Origin: Streptomyces olivoverticillatus
GTDB lineage: Bacteria; Actinomycetota; Actinomycetes; Streptomycetales; Streptomycetaceae
NCBI RefSeq assembly: GCF_014203555.1
Contig: NZ_JACHJH010000001.1
Coordinates: 978,013-1,042,012, forward strand
DNA: 64,000 bases
Reading direction: 5' to 3'
The notes under the pieces: model-generated
The model's database searches: none
What the model was told of the DNA's origin: nothing
The model's input: the letters and a program-made list of their open reading frames with translations, nothing else
Shown: positions 35,883 to 45,146 of the stretch, in pieces
How positions within the stretch are numbered: the first letter of the stretch is position 1
Layout of the letters: every line of letters begins with the position of its first letter
Made by a program: the position numbers and the translations under genes

Positions 35883-37499
35883 TTGAGAATCGCCACCACC
35901 TCCGCCCGTAAGAACTCCCTGCGCGCCGCCGCCCTGGTCGCCTCCGCCGCGATGGTCGTCGTCGGCGTGCAGACCGGCTCCGCGAGCGCCTCGGGCGACA
36001 AGGGCCACGGCGGGCAGGCGCTCGCGCTCTCCGCCGGACAGCGCGCCTCGCTGATCAAGAACGCGCAGGGCGGCGCCTCCTCGACCGCCGCGAAGATCGG
36101 CCTGGGCGGCAAGGAGAAGCTGGTCGTCCGTGACGTCATCAAGGACGCGGACGGGACGGTGCACACCCGTTACGAGCGCACGTACGACGGCCTTCCGGTC
36201 CTCGGCGGCGACCTGATCGTGCACGAGAAGAAGAGCGGCGCGCGCAGCGTCGACAAGGCGACCGACGCCAAGATAGCCGTGCCCAGCACCTCTGCCTCCG
36301 TCGCGCCGTCCGCCGCCCGCAAGAGCGCGCTGGGCGTCGCCGCGGACGCGAAGTCCACCAAGACCGACGGCAAGGCCCCCCACAAGGTGATCTGGGCCGC
36401 CGACGGCAAGCCCGTCCTGGCCTACGACACCCTGGTGACGGGCGTCCAGAAGGACGGCACGCCGAGCAAGCTGCACGTCATCACCGACGCGAACACCGGC
36501 AAGAGGCTGTTCCAGGACGAGACCATCGAGTCCGGAACCGGCACCAGCACGTACAGCGGCAAGGTCGACATCACGACCACCCAGAACGACTCCGGCTACG
36601 AGCTCAACGACGGCGCGCGCGGCGGCCACAAGACGTACGACCTGAACCAGGGCACGGACGGCCAGGGCGCGCTCTTCACCAACGACAGCGACGTGTGGGG
36701 CGGCGGCCGCCAGTCCGCGGCCGTCGACGCGCACTACGGTGCCGCGGTGACCTGGGACTTCTACAAGAACGTGCTCGGCCGCACCGGTATCCGGGGCGAC
36801 GGCCAGGCCGCGTACTCCCGCGTCCACTACGGCAGCGGCTACGTCAACGCCTTCTGGGACGACGACTGCTTCTGCATGACGTACGGCGACGGCGAGGGCG
36901 ACTCGCACCCGCTGACCTCGCTCGACGTGGCCGCCCACGAGATGAGCCACGGCGTCACCGCCGCCACCGCCAACCTGCGCTACAGCGGCGAGTCCGGCGG
37001 CCTCAACGAGGCGACGTCCGACATCTTCGGCACCGCCGCCGAGTTCTACGCCAACAACCCGGCCGACCCGGGCGACTACCTCATCGGCGAGCAGATCGAC
37101 ATCAACGGCGACGGCACGCCGCTGCGCTACATGGACAAGCCCAGCAAGGACGGCCGCTCCAAGGACTACTGGTCCTCCTCGCTCGGCAACGTCGACGTGC
37201 ACTTCTCGTCCGGCCCCGCCAACCACTTCTACTACCTGCTCTCCGAGGGCAGCGGCAGCAAGACCATCGGCGGCGTGAGCTACAACAGCCCGACCTACAA
37301 CAACTCCAAGCTCGCGGGCATCGGCCGGGACAAGGCCACCAAGATCTGGTACAAGGCCCTGACCACGTACTTCACCTCCAGCACCAACTACAAGGCCGCC
37401 CGCGCCGCCACCCTCAAGGCCACCGCGGACCTCTACGGCTCCTCCAGCGCCGAGTACAAGGCGGTCGGCGACACCTGGACCGCGATCAACGTCAAGTGA
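35883..37499 (+). CDS. Secreted M4 (thermolysin-family) neutral metalloprotease
   Basis: A 538-residue preproprotease. Signal peptide to about residue 38 (hydrophobic ALVASAAMVVVGV, ASA cleavage), FTP/PepSY-type propeptide to about 215 (GLPVLGGDLIVHE), then the catalytic domain. HEMSHG at 352-357 provides two zinc ligands and the catalytic Glu, and GGLNEATSD near 372-380 supplies the third ligand, as in thermolysin. The C-terminal M4 domain includes the ANHFYYLLSEG segment with the active-site His. TTG start with AGGAGA upstream. A PHO-box-like repeat lies in its promoter region. Confidence 0.95.
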   Translation: MRIATTSARKNSLRAAALVASAAMVVVGVQTGSASASGDKGHGGQALALSAGQRASLIKNAQGGASSTAAKIGLGGKEKLVVRDVIKDADGTVHTRYERTYDGLPVLGGDLIVHEKKSGARSVDKATDAKIAVPSTSASVAPSAARKSALGVAADAKSTKTDGKAPHKVIWAADGKPVLAYDTLVTGVQKDGTPSKLHVITDANTGKRLFQDETIESGTGTSTYSGKVDITTTQNDSGYELNDGARGGHKTYDLNQGTDGQGALFTNDSDVWGGGRQSAAVDAHYGAAVTWDFYKNVLGRTGIRGDGQAAYSRVHYGSGYVNAFWDDDCFCMTYGDGEGDSHPLTSLDVAAHEMSHGVTAATANLRYSGESGGLNEATSDIFGTAAEFYANNPADPGDYLIGEQIDINGDGTPLRYMDKPSKDGRSKDYWSSSLGNVDVHFSSGPANHFYYLLSEGSGSKTIGGVSYNSPTYNNSKLAGIGRDKATKIWYKALTTYFTSSTNYKAARAATLKATADLYGSSSAEYKAVGDTWTAINVK

Positions 37500-37530
37500 C
37501 CCGCACGACGTAACCGCAACACCCCCCACC

Positions 37531-37565
37531 GAGGCCCGCGCCCCCTTCCGTCAGGCGCGGGCCTC
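37531..37565. terminator. Terminator after the M4 protease
   Basis: Perfect 12-bp stem GAGGCCCGCGCC / GGCGCGGGCCTC with an 11-base loop, 31 bp after the stop codon. Confidence 0.8.
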
Positions 37566-37601
37566 GCGCTTCCCCCCGCCGGGCATGACACCATCGAAGG
37601 C

Positions 37602-38096
37602 GTGATCGACCTCGGCTACTCGCTCTCCCGCCGCTTCCCCGACCCTCCGCAGACGGACTACCGCACCGCGGACGTCCACACACTGCGGCACGACCTCTTC
37701 TGCGGCGACGTCTACCTCGCCGACGTCAAGTCGGACCGCGAGCTGTCCACAGCCTGGGGATGGGTGCCGGTCCTCGACTTCGCCTGGGCCCTGTGCGACA
37801 TCATCGAGCAGATCGACCGCGACCCGCGCGGCAATCGCTCGGCGAACACCCAGTTCGCCGAGCTGGACTTCACCGAGTCCACGGACTGCATGCTCTTCGA
37901 GCGACGCTTCGGCTGGGTGGACGTCACCGCCGACTGGGCGCCGGACGAACCCCCGCTCAACTTCAACCACCGCGCGCTGCGCCGCGAGGCCCGCGACTTC
38001 CTGCACGACCTGATCGCGGACCTGTCGGACATGCACGAGGGCCTCGCCGACAACCCCGTCGTCTGGGACCTGCAGAGCCGCTTCCCCAGGGTCTGA
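37602..38096 (+). CDS. Conserved hypothetical protein
   Basis: A 164-residue acidic soluble protein (MIDLGYSLSRRFPDPPQTDYR...). It has a central WGWVPVLDFAWALCDIIEQID helix and a WVDVTADW strand; no catalytic signature. Proteins of this kind occur in many streptomycetes as stand-alone genes. GTG start at 37602 with weak ribosome site. Function unknown. Confidence 0.7.
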   Translation: MIDLGYSLSRRFPDPPQTDYRTADVHTLRHDLFCGDVYLADVKSDRELSTAWGWVPVLDFAWALCDIIEQIDRDPRGNRSANTQFAELDFTESTDCMLFERRFGWVDVTADWAPDEPPLNFNHRALRREARDFLHDLIADLSDMHEGLADNPVVWDLQSRFPRV

Positions 38097-38111
38097 ACCC
38101 AGAGCGGCGCC

Positions 38112-38142
38112 TTGACCTCAAGCATGGTTGAGGCCGAAGACT
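38112..38142 (+). promoter_or_regulatory. SoxR box in a MerR-type promoter
   Basis: CCTCAAGCATGGTTGAGG (38116-38133, 8 of 9 arm positions paired) closely resembles the SoxR operator core CCTCAAG...CTTGAGG. It sits between -35 TTGACC (38112-38117) and a possible -10 AAGACT (38137-38142) with the long 19-bp spacer characteristic of MerR-family activation. Located 54 bp before the oxidoreductase start. Confidence 0.8.
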
Positions 38143-38195
38143 GCGGGGCACCGGCCGTTTCCGCGCCGGCGCGCCCCGCATCCCTGGAGACCGCC

Positions 38196-39200
38196 ATGCA
38201 CGCCGTACGCCTGCACACCTTCGGCCCCGCGGAAAGCCTCGTCCACGGGCCGGCCGGAGACCCCGCGCCCGGCCCGGGGCAGGTCCGGATCGCCGTGGCC
38301 GCCGCGGGCGTGCACGTCGCCGACACCGTGCAGCGCTCCGGCAGCGCGGACGGCCCGTACGCCCTGCCCGAGCTGCCCGCGATTCCCGGCCGCGAGGTCG
38401 CCGGCACCGTCGACGCGCTCGGCGAGGGCACCGACCCCGCCTGGCTCGGCCGCCGCGTCGTCGCCCACCTGGGCACCGCCCCGGCCCCCGGGGGCTACGC
38501 CGAGCTCGCCGTCGCCGACGCGGACCGGCTGCACGCCCTGCCCGAGGGGCTCGCCGAGGAGCGGGCCGTCGCCATGATCGGCACCGGCCGCACCGCTCTC
38601 GGCATCCTCGGCTTCACCGAGCTCTCCCCCGACGACGTCGTCGTCGTGACGGCCGCCGCCGGAGGGCTCGGCTCGCTGCTCGTGCAGTACGCCAAGAACG
38701 CGGGGGCCACCGTCGTCGGCCTGGCGGGCGGACCCGCCAAGACCGCCCACGTCCGCGCACTGGGCGCCGACCTCGCCTTCGACTACACCCTGCCCGAGTG
38801 GGACGAGTACGCCCGTACCGCCCTGTGGTCGCGGACCGCCACCGTCGTCCTGGACGGGGTCGGCGGGGCGGTCGCGCGGGCGGCGGTCGGGCTGCTCGGG
38901 CCCGGCGGCACACACCTGGTGTTCGGCTGGGCCTCCGGTGAAGGCGGGCCGCTCGCGCTGTCCCCCGCCGAGCTCGCCGAGCGTTCCCTCACCTCGCGCA
39001 ACGTGCTCGGACCCGCCATGCTGGAACGCTTCGGCGGCGGGCTGCGCGGCCTGCGGCACCTGGAGGAGGAGTCCCTGGCACAGGCCGCCGCGGGCAAGGT
39101 CGTACCCGTGGTGCACTGCTTCCCGCTCGCGCAGGCCGCCGCGGCGCACCGGGCGCTGGAGGAGCGCCGGACGATGGGCAAGGTCGTGCTGGTGCCATAG
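38196..39200 (+). CDS. Zinc-type MDR quinone oxidoreductase, SoxR target
   Basis: A 334-residue medium-chain dehydrogenase/reductase of the NADPH:quinone reductase type. N-terminal GroES-like domain (RLHTFGPAESLVHG, PAIPGREVAGTVDALG) and Rossmann domain with VTAAAGGLGSLLVQYAKNAGA; no structural zinc cysteines. The promoter contains a SoxR box, and in S. coelicolor an oxidoreductase in this region (SCO4266 by my recollection) belongs to the SoxR regulon induced by redox-active pigments such as actinorhodin. Detoxification of quinones is therefore likely. Confidence 0.9.
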   Translation: MHAVRLHTFGPAESLVHGPAGDPAPGPGQVRIAVAAAGVHVADTVQRSGSADGPYALPELPAIPGREVAGTVDALGEGTDPAWLGRRVVAHLGTAPAPGGYAELAVADADRLHALPEGLAEERAVAMIGTGRTALGILGFTELSPDDVVVVTAAAGGLGSLLVQYAKNAGATVVGLAGGPAKTAHVRALGADLAFDYTLPEWDEYARTALWSRTATVVLDGVGGAVARAAVGLLGPGGTHLVFGWASGEGGPLALSPAELAERSLTSRNVLGPAMLERFGGGLRGLRHLEEESLAQAAAGKVVPVVHCFPLAQAAAAHRALEERRTMGKVVLVP

Positions 39201-39320
39201 GGAGCGCGCGGCCCCGGAGCGTGCTCCGGCAGGCGGGCGCTCGACAAGCGGCCGTCCCCCGGCGGGCCTACGCTGGGTTGCGAGCTTTCCGCACGCGGCC
39301 GGATGCGAAGGCAGGTTCCG

Positions 39321-40883
39321 ATGAGCCCGACGAGCCAGAGCCCGGACCACACACCCCCCGTACCCGGGCCGCCCCCCGACCCCCGCCGCTGGTGGGGGCT
39401 GGTGTTCATCGCCCTCGCCCAGCTGATGGTCGTCCTCGACGCCACGATCGTGAACATCGCCCTTCCGTCGGCCCAGCGCGACCTGCACATGTCCGACGCC
39501 AACCGGCAGTGGGTGATCACCGCCTATACGCTCGCGTTCGGCGGGCTGCTGCTGCTCGGGGGCCGCGTCGCGGACCTGGTCGGGCGCAAGCGCACCTTCC
39601 TGACCGGGCTCATCGGCTTCGCGGGCGCCTCGGCGCTCGGCGGCGCGGCGCACACCGACACCCTGCTCTTCGCCGCCCGCGCCCTGCAGGGCGTCTTCGC
39701 GGCGATCCTCGCCCCGTCCGCGCTGTCCCTGCTGACCACGACCTTCGCCGACGGGAAGGAGCGCAGCAAGGCCTTCGGGATCTACGGCGCCATCGCGGGC
39801 GGCGGCTCGGCGATCGGCCTGATCGCCGGCGGGCTGCTCACCGAGTACCTCAACTGGCGCTGGTGCCTCTATGTGAACATCCCCGTCGCGCTCATCGCGT
39901 TCGGCGGCGCCACCGTCATGCTCCACGACCACCGGCCCTCGCGCGCCGACCGGCCGCGGCTGGACATCCCCGGCACGGTGCTGGGCTGCGGCGGGCTCGT
40001 CGCCATCGTCTACGCCTGCAGCGAGGCCCAGCCGCGCGGCTGGAGCGACACCCGCGTCCTGGCCCTGCTGTGCGGCGGCGCGGCGCTGCTCGCGGTCTTC
40101 GCCTGGTGGCAGTCGCGCGCCGTGAACCCGCTGCTGCCGCTGCACATCATCCGCGAGCGCAACCGGGGCGGCGCGGTGCTGACGATGGCGCTGGCGGTCA
40201 TCGCGATGTTCGGCATGTTCCTGTTCATGACCTACTACCTGCAGGTGGTGCTGGGCTATTCGCCGGTCAAGACGGGCCTGGCGTTCCTGCCGATGACGGC
40301 GGCCATCGTCGTCGGCGCCACCCAGCTGTCCGCCCGGCTGATGAACCACCTGCCGCCGCGGATGCTGATCGTGCCGGGCGCGCTGCTGGCCGCTTCCGGG
40401 CTGTTCCTGCTGGTCTTCCTGCCGGTGGAGGCCGCCTACGCCTCCCATGTGCTGCCCGCCGAGCTGCTCGTCGGCCTGGGCATGGGCCTGATCTTCATGC
40501 CGGTCATGGCCACGGCGACGGCGGGTGTGGCGCCGCGCGACTCGGGCGTCACCTCGGCGACGGTCAACACCGCGCAGCAGGTGGGCGGTTCGATCGGCAC
40601 GGCGCTCCTCAACACGATCGCCACCTCGGCCAGCGCCACGTACATCGCCGCGCACCTGAAGGCGGCGGCCCTGGCGGGCGGCGTGACACCGGGGGTGCGG
40701 GACTCGGTCACCAAGACGGGCATCGTGCACGGGTACCACGTGGCGATCGGCTGCGGCTCGTGCATCATGCTGCTGGCCGCCGCGGTCGCGGGCGTACTGA
40801 TCACCGGCCGCGCCCCCGAGCACACGGCGGCGCAGGCCGGTCACCGGACCGATGACGACCCTCATCGGATGCGGACGGCGTGA
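39321..40883 (+). CDS. DHA2-family MFS drug exporter
   Basis: A 520-residue major-facilitator antiporter with 14 predicted transmembrane helices. Motifs of the DHA2 family: LDATIVNIALPSAQRDL (helix 1), WVITAYTLAFGGLLLLGGRVADLVGRK (motif A), GSAIGLIAGGLLTEYLNWRW (motif C region). Probably exports antibiotics or toxic compounds using proton-motive force. It lies 120 bp downstream of the SoxR-box oxidoreductase on the same strand and may share its induction. ATG at 39321 was chosen; a start six codons upstream is possible. Confidence 0.92.
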   Translation: MSPTSQSPDHTPPVPGPPPDPRRWWGLVFIALAQLMVVLDATIVNIALPSAQRDLHMSDANRQWVITAYTLAFGGLLLLGGRVADLVGRKRTFLTGLIGFAGASALGGAAHTDTLLFAARALQGVFAAILAPSALSLLTTTFADGKERSKAFGIYGAIAGGGSAIGLIAGGLLTEYLNWRWCLYVNIPVALIAFGGATVMLHDHRPSRADRPRLDIPGTVLGCGGLVAIVYACSEAQPRGWSDTRVLALLCGGAALLAVFAWWQSRAVNPLLPLHIIRERNRGGAVLTMALAVIAMFGMFLFMTYYLQVVLGYSPVKTGLAFLPMTAAIVVGATQLSARLMNHLPPRMLIVPGALLAASGLFLLVFLPVEAAYASHVLPAELLVGLGMGLIFMPVMATATAGVAPRDSGVTSATVNTAQQVGGSIGTALLNTIATSASATYIAAHLKAAALAGGVTPGVRDSVTKTGIVHGYHVAIGCGSCIMLLAAAVAGVLITGRAPEHTAAQAGHRTDDDPHRMRTA

Positions 40884-40891
40884 GGCGCCGG

Positions 40892-41713
40892 CTAGCTCCA
40901 GAGGGCGCCCGCGGAGAGGCTCGCGCAGAAGATCAGTGCCGGGTAGGTGGCGCCGAACGCCCAGGTGAAGGTGTTGAGCCCCATCAGCACGGCGGACGCC
41001 AGGTGGAATCCGAGGCCGCCCGCGAGGATCACGTAGACGTACGGGCTCGGGGTCACGAACACCGCGACGAAGGCGCACTCGGTGACGATCACCGACCAGC
41101 CCGCGGCCGTCGCGAGCCCCGGGTGGCGGGCGACGTACGCTCCCGCGCGGGCGTGTCCGTAGACGACGGTGCGGAAGATCCCGCGGATCGCCGTGCCGTC
41201 GCGCCACATGCGGGCGGACGACTTGGCGATCCCCGCGGTCAGATAGGAGAGGCACGTCTGCGCGGCGAGGAACCACAGGGCCGCCTGCGCGGCGAGCGGC
41301 GTCCCCGCGAGCCGGGCGAGGGCGGCGGAGCCGAAGACGAGCACGGTCATCTGGTCGGCGCCGTCGTTGCCGAACGGTGAGCGCAGGCTCATCGCGGCCG
41401 AGGTCGCGGCGAGCAGCACGACCAGCGCCGTCCCGGCCCCGTCGGCGGGCGCGCCGACCGCGACGGCGGCCGCGGCGGCCAGCCGGATGCCCAGCAGGAA
41501 CAGGACGGCCGGGTAGTCGAAGACCGCGGCGAGCACCGGGGCGTACGGCGCGGCCACGAGGCGGCGGCTGCGGGTCCTCGGGACGGGGTAGTTGAGCAGG
41601 CCCGCGGGCGCCAGCTGCGCCCGGGCCGCGAGGAGCTCGGCGACGGAGACGACCACGCCCACCGCGGCGATCTGCTCAACCAGCCGCAGGACCTGGAACG
41701 GCTGCTGGATCAC
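40892..41713 (-). CDS. HTTM-type integral membrane protein (SdpB/vitamin-K-carboxylase-like)
   Basis: A 273-residue membrane protein with about six to seven helices. The layout (APAGLLNYPVPRTRSRR, a loop SLRSPFGNDGADQMTVLVFGSAALARL, AQTCLSYLTAGIAKSSARMWRDGTAIRGIF) follows the HTTM fold shared by SdpB and the membrane domain of vitamin-K-dependent carboxylases; GIAK...W..GTAI is the part I rely on most. GTG start with GGAGGAGG upstream. It overlaps the previous gene by 38 bp, so it is the third gene of a tight operon. SdpB acts in maturation of the SDP toxin in Bacillus, which suggests but does not prove a peptide-maturation role. Confidence 0.75.
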   Translation of the reverse strand: MIQQPFQVLRLVEQIAAVGVVVSVAELLAARAQLAPAGLLNYPVPRTRSRRLVAAPYAPVLAAVFDYPAVLFLLGIRLAAAAAVAVGAPADGAGTALVVLLAATSAAMSLRSPFGNDGADQMTVLVFGSAALARLAGTPLAAQAALWFLAAQTCLSYLTAGIAKSSARMWRDGTAIRGIFRTVVYGHARAGAYVARHPGLATAAGWSVIVTECAFVAVFVTPSPYVYVILAGGLGFHLASAVLMGLNTFTWAFGATYPALIFCASLSAGALWS

Positions 41714-42236
41714 CGTGCGCCTCCTCCACCGCGTGGAACTGGGAGCTGAACACCACGACCGGGGCGGGGGCCGACTCGGGCCCGAAGGTGCGCAGCAGCG
41801 CGAACTGGGTGCCCCTGGCGTGCGGATGCGGGAGGCCGGACACGTGGTTGAGCAGCATCAGATAGGGCACCGAGCGGTGCAGGGCGAGGGCGCCCGCCTC
41901 GTGCTCGCTCAGGGTGGAGCGCAGCCGCAGCAGCATCGAGCAGCTGTCGAAGAGGGCCTTCTTGGCGCGGCGCCGCGGGTTCCAGAGGAAGCACCACCAG
42001 GCGCGGGGCTCGACGAGGGGGATCTCCGTCCAGTCGGTGATCGTCAGATCCCAGAGCTCGTCGCGGTAGAGCAGGTGGTAGTCGAACGTCACCGGCCGGG
42101 GCGCGAAGAAGCTCCAGTTGGGGATGAGCGAGGCGGGATCGTGCCGGCGCAGCCGGCCGGCCTGGTTGCCCGGCAGCTGGCCGAGCAACGACAGCCCGAA
42201 CCAGACAGTCAGCACAACCAGGCACAGCAGTGTCAT
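41676..42236 (-). CDS. Small membrane-anchored partner of the HTTM protein
   Basis: A 186-residue protein with one N-terminal transmembrane segment ([20 protein letters not shown]) and a domain containing [26 protein letters not shown] and [14 protein letters not shown]. The N-W-x-F-F-A-P motif recalls SdpA and DUF5819-type proteins, which pair with HTTM proteins. It lies 18 bp after the repeat-protein gene and overlaps the HTTM gene. Function unknown; a partner in peptide or lipid processing at the membrane is inferred from the pairing. Confidence 0.65.
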   Translation of the reverse strand: MTLLCLVVLTVWFGLSLLGQLPGNQAGRLRRHDPASLIPNWSFFAPRPVTFDYHLLYRDELWDLTITDWTEIPLVEPRAWWCFLWNPRRRAKKALFDSCSMLLRLRSTLSEHEAGALALHRSVPYLMLLNHVSGLPHPHARGTQFALLRTFGPESAPAPVVVFSSQFHAVEEAHGDPAAVPGPAAG

Positions 42237-42254
42237 GTCGCGTCCGCCATCCGG

Positions 42255-43757
42255 TCAGCGCCGGGCGCGCAGCGCGGTCCGGCGGGAGGCCAGGAGTTGC
42301 GCGGCGGTCTGGGCGGGCCGGAGCTGGTTGACGAGCTCGCGCAGCCGCGGCACGTCGTCGGTGTGCTGGGTGAGGATCTGCTCGACCATCAGCCCGGAGA
42401 GCTCGGCCTCGTGCTGGGCGATGGCGAGCAGCCGCTGGGCGAACCCGGCTTCGCCCTCACAGCCGGCCCCACCGGCGTCTCCGGCATCTCCGGCACCGGC
42501 GTCACCCGCGTCGCCGGCTCCGGCATCGCCCGCACCGGCATCGCCCGCACCCGCATCACCGGCCCCGGCGTCACCGGCACCCGCATCACCGGCCCCGGCG
42601 TCACCGGCGCCCACATCGCCGGCCCCGGCGTCACCGGCACCCACATCGCCGCCGATGCCCGCGTCGCCGACTGCCGCATCGCCGACGTCACCAGCACCCA
42701 CATCTCCGGCGATCGCGTCACCAGCACCTGCATCGCCCGCCCCGGCGTCACCGGCACCCGCATCACCAGCACCCACATCGCCCGCGCCGACGTCACCGGC
42801 ACCCACGTCACCCGCACCGACATCACCGGCACCCACGTCACCGGCACCGACATCACCGGCACCCACGTCACCGGCCCCGACAGCGCCCACACCGGCATCA
42901 CCGGCACCGACACCGGCATCGCCCGCGGCCGCCGCGGCCGTGACCGTTGCCGCGTCCATGTTCGCCGCCGCAGCGCCGACCGCGGCGTCCAGCGCCGCCG
43001 TCGCGGCGCCCTCGACGCCCAGAGCGGTGACGACATCGGTGATGCCGACCCCGGCGGCCTCGGCGACGACCGCTGCCGGTACCGCCACCTCGGCCGCCGC
43101 GGCCAGCGCGACACCTGCGGCCAGAGCGGCCAGCGTCACCAAAGTGAGCGCCAGATTGTCGTCGCTCTCGGCGTCCACCACGGCGGAACCCACATTGAGT
43201 TCGAGCTGGCTCGGCGGCAGCAACTGCAGGGCCACCGCCTCGGCACGGGTGAGCGGCGGCGCCGCGCGGACGAGGAGCCCGGACAGTCCGGTGGGGCACG
43301 TGTCGATCACGTACTCGGTCAGGGTGAATCCGTCCCGCGCCAAGCGACCCCCGTTGTAGGGGAACACGACGGACACGACCTCGGTGTCCTCGGGGACGAA
43401 GAGATTGTTGACGACCGGTTTGCTGCCGTAGCGAAGCTCCGCGAAAACCGGTTCCGCAAGCATGCGGTCGACGGCTTCCGGGACGGAGAGCCGGGGGCGG
43501 AGTTCGAGACTCTCCCGGATCTCCCGCGCGATCTCCACGTCCCGCCCCGTACGCCGGACGAGCGACTCGGCGATCTCCCGGAGGCGGGGCGATCCACGCC
43601 GCGCGAGGTACAGCGTCACGGTGCCGGGCGCGGCCAGCGCGTACCGCGCTCCCGTACCGCCCGGCGGGCAGTCGAAGACCGGCAGTCGTCTCGTGCGCCG
43701 CAGCCGGCCCTCCGCCGCCAGCGCCGCTCTGGACAGAGCACGAAGATCAGTGTCCAT
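42255..43757 (-). CDS. Large protein with GAGD(A/V) pentapeptide repeats, first gene of HTTM operon
   Basis: A 500-residue protein I do not recognise. Residues 1-205 are an alpha/beta domain ([39 protein letters not shown]). Residues ~205-285 are strongly hydrophobic and Ala-rich ([20 protein letters not shown]). Then about 30 tandem GAGD(A/V) pentapeptides, a single Cys ([10 protein letters not shown]), and a helical C-terminus. No Sec signal at the start. AGGAGACGAGG precedes the ATG. Being first in an operon with SdpB- and SdpA-like genes, it occupies the position of a substrate (SdpC-like) protein. The repeats could be a silk-like or surface spacer. Confidence 0.6.
   Translation of the reverse strand: MDTDLRALSRAALAAEGRLRRTRRLPVFDCPPGGTGARYALAAPGTVTLYLARRGSPRLREIAESLVRRTGRDVEIAREIRESLELRPRLSVPEAVDRMLAEPVFAELRYGSKPVVNNLFVPEDTEVVSVVFPYNGGRLARDGFTLTEYVIDTCPTGLSGLLVRAAPPLTRAEAVALQLLPPSQLELNVGSAVVDAESDDNLALTLVTLAALAAGVALAAAAEVAVPAAVVAEAAGVGITDVVTALGVEGAATAALDAAVGAAAANMDAATVTAAAAAGDAGVGAGDAGVGAVGAGDVGAGDVGAGDVGAGDVGAGDVGAGDVGAGDVGAGDAGAGDAGAGDAGAGDAIAGDVGAGDVGDAAVGDAGIGGDVGAGDAGAGDVGAGDAGAGDAGAGDAGAGDAGAGDAGAGDAGAGDAGDAGAGDAGDAGGAGCEGEAGFAQRLLAIAQHEAELSGLMVEQILTQHTDDVPRLRELVNQLRPAQTAAQLLASRRTALRARR
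42470..42930. repeat. 15-bp tandem repeat encoding GAGD(A/V)
   Basis: About 30 imperfect 15-bp units, read on the minus strand as GGxGCxGGxGAxG(T/C)x. The unit length is a multiple of three, so copy-number change would keep the frame. Third positions vary between copies, showing that the peptide repeat is under selection. Confidence 0.85.
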
Positions 43758-43957
43758 GGCCGGACCTCGTCTCCTGTAGTTCCTTGCCGCTCACGGTAGG
43801 CAGGGACGATTCGTCTTTACAGGTGCAAGCGAGGTACATACCAGGGCGCACAGGAGTGCAGCAGAAATCCGGGAATTACGGGTTATGCACCTCCAAAAGG
43901 CCTCCGCCGCCCGAGAGTTCGTCCGCGGGGCTGCGCATCATGCGCAGCCCCGGGAAC

Positions 43958-45061
43958 CTACTCCACCACGCGCAACTCCCGCTCCGTGTTGTTCAGCCGC
44001 CGCCCCCCGCCCTCCGTGCACACCACGATGTCCTCGATCCGCACCCCGAACCGTCCCGGCAGGTAGATGCCGGGCTCGATCGAGAAGCACATGCCCGGCA
44101 CCAGGGGCAGGTGCTCGCCCTCGACCATGTACGGGGGCTCGTGCGTGGTGACGCCGATGCCGTGGCCCGTGCGGTGGATGAAGTACTCGCCGAAGCCCGC
44201 CCGCCGGATCACCTGGCGGGCGGCCCGGTCGATCTCCTGGCAGGCGACGCCCGGGCGGACCGCTTCGAAAGCCGCCTGCTGGGCCTCGCGCACCACGTCG
44301 TGGACCTTGCGCTCCTCCGCCGTCGGCTGCCCGACGTGCACCGTGCGGGTGGTGTCGGAGCCGTAGCCCTCGCGCAGGCCGCCGAAGTCCATGACGACCA
44401 TGTCGCCGTCCTCGATGACGCGCTCGCCCGAGTCGTGGTGCGGGCTGGCGCCGTTCGGGCCCGAGCCGACGATCGTGAAGTCGACCTGCTCGTGGCCGTT
44501 CTCGCGCAGCAGCCGGGCCAGGTCGGCGGCCACGTCGACCTCCCGCCGGCCCGCGAAGCGCAGCTCGACGACCGCCTCGTACGCGGCGTCCGCCGCGGCC
44601 CCCGCCGCCGCGAGCCGCTCAACCTCGTACGCGTCCTTCACCGCCCGCAGCATCGGCAGCACCTCCGACAGCGCGCCGTACGTCGCGCCCGGCGCGGCCC
44701 GCTGGAGGGCCAGCAGGTGCAGCGCCCAGGTGTTGTCCGAGATGCCGTAACGTCCCTGCAATTCAAGGAGCTTGGCGGCGGCCGTGTACGGATCGTCGCC
44801 GTCGGCCCAGCCGGTGATCGCCAAAGAGCCGGCACCGGGCGCCTTTTCGGCATCCGGGCGCTCCAACTGCGGCACGATCAGCTGGGGTTTGCGGCCGGGG
44901 GCCAGGAGCAGCGCCGTCAGCCGTTCGGTGACGTGCGGCTCGTATCCGCACAGCCACACCAGGTCCGGGCCGGGCGCGACGACCAGGCCCGCCAGCCCCT
45001 CCTGGACCGCGGATCTGACGGCGCGCTCCATGCGCGCGGCATAGAACTCGACATCGGTCAT
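43958..45061 (-). CDS. M24-family Xaa-Pro aminopeptidase
   Basis: A 367-residue cytosolic metallopeptidase. N-terminal creatinase-like domain, then the pita-bread fold with dinuclear metal ligands in VMDFGGLREGYGSDTTRTVHVG (two Asp), HRTGHGIGVTTHEPP (His), SIEPGIYLPGRFGVRIED (two Glu). It removes N-terminal residues preceding proline. The start MTDVEFYAARMERA at 45061 was chosen because the upstream extension is Arg/Gly-rich and out of family. Downstream gap of 200 bp separates it from the repeat-protein operon. Confidence 0.93.
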   Translation of the reverse strand: MTDVEFYAARMERAVRSAVQEGLAGLVVAPGPDLVWLCGYEPHVTERLTALLLAPGRKPQLIVPQLERPDAEKAPGAGSLAITGWADGDDPYTAAAKLLELQGRYGISDNTWALHLLALQRAAPGATYGALSEVLPMLRAVKDAYEVERLAAAGAAADAAYEAVVELRFAGRREVDVAADLARLLRENGHEQVDFTIVGSGPNGASPHHDSGERVIEDGDMVVMDFGGLREGYGSDTTRTVHVGQPTAEERKVHDVVREAQQAAFEAVRPGVACQEIDRAARQVIRRAGFGEYFIHRTGHGIGVTTHEPPYMVEGEHLPLVPGMCFSIEPGIYLPGRFGVRIEDIVVCTEGGGRRLNNTERELRVVE

Positions 45062-45122
45062 GGTGGCAGCGTAATCCGCATGCAGGCGGTCGGCAGAGCG
45101 GTCTCTACCCCACGGGTGAGAG

Positions 45123-45146
45123 CGCCTCCTCCCACCGGAGGAGGCG
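45123..45146. promoter_or_regulatory. 10-bp perfect hairpin in M24 / MMPL divergent region
   Basis: CGCCTCCTCC-CACC-GGAGGAGGCG. It lies between two divergent start codons, so it is not a simple terminator; it may be an operator or a 5'-leader element of the MMPL gene. Confidence 0.4.

Noticed and set aside
38118..41276. 1052-codon open frame on the minus strand
   Set aside because: It runs antisense through the oxidoreductase and DHA2 exporter genes, both of which have clear domain signatures. Its translation is Arg/Gly/Asp-rich without any fold pattern, an artefact of high-GC codon bias.
42470..42930. Repeat array considered as CRISPR
   Set aside because: Units are 15 bp with no spacers, keep the reading frame and vary at third positions, so they are protein repeats.
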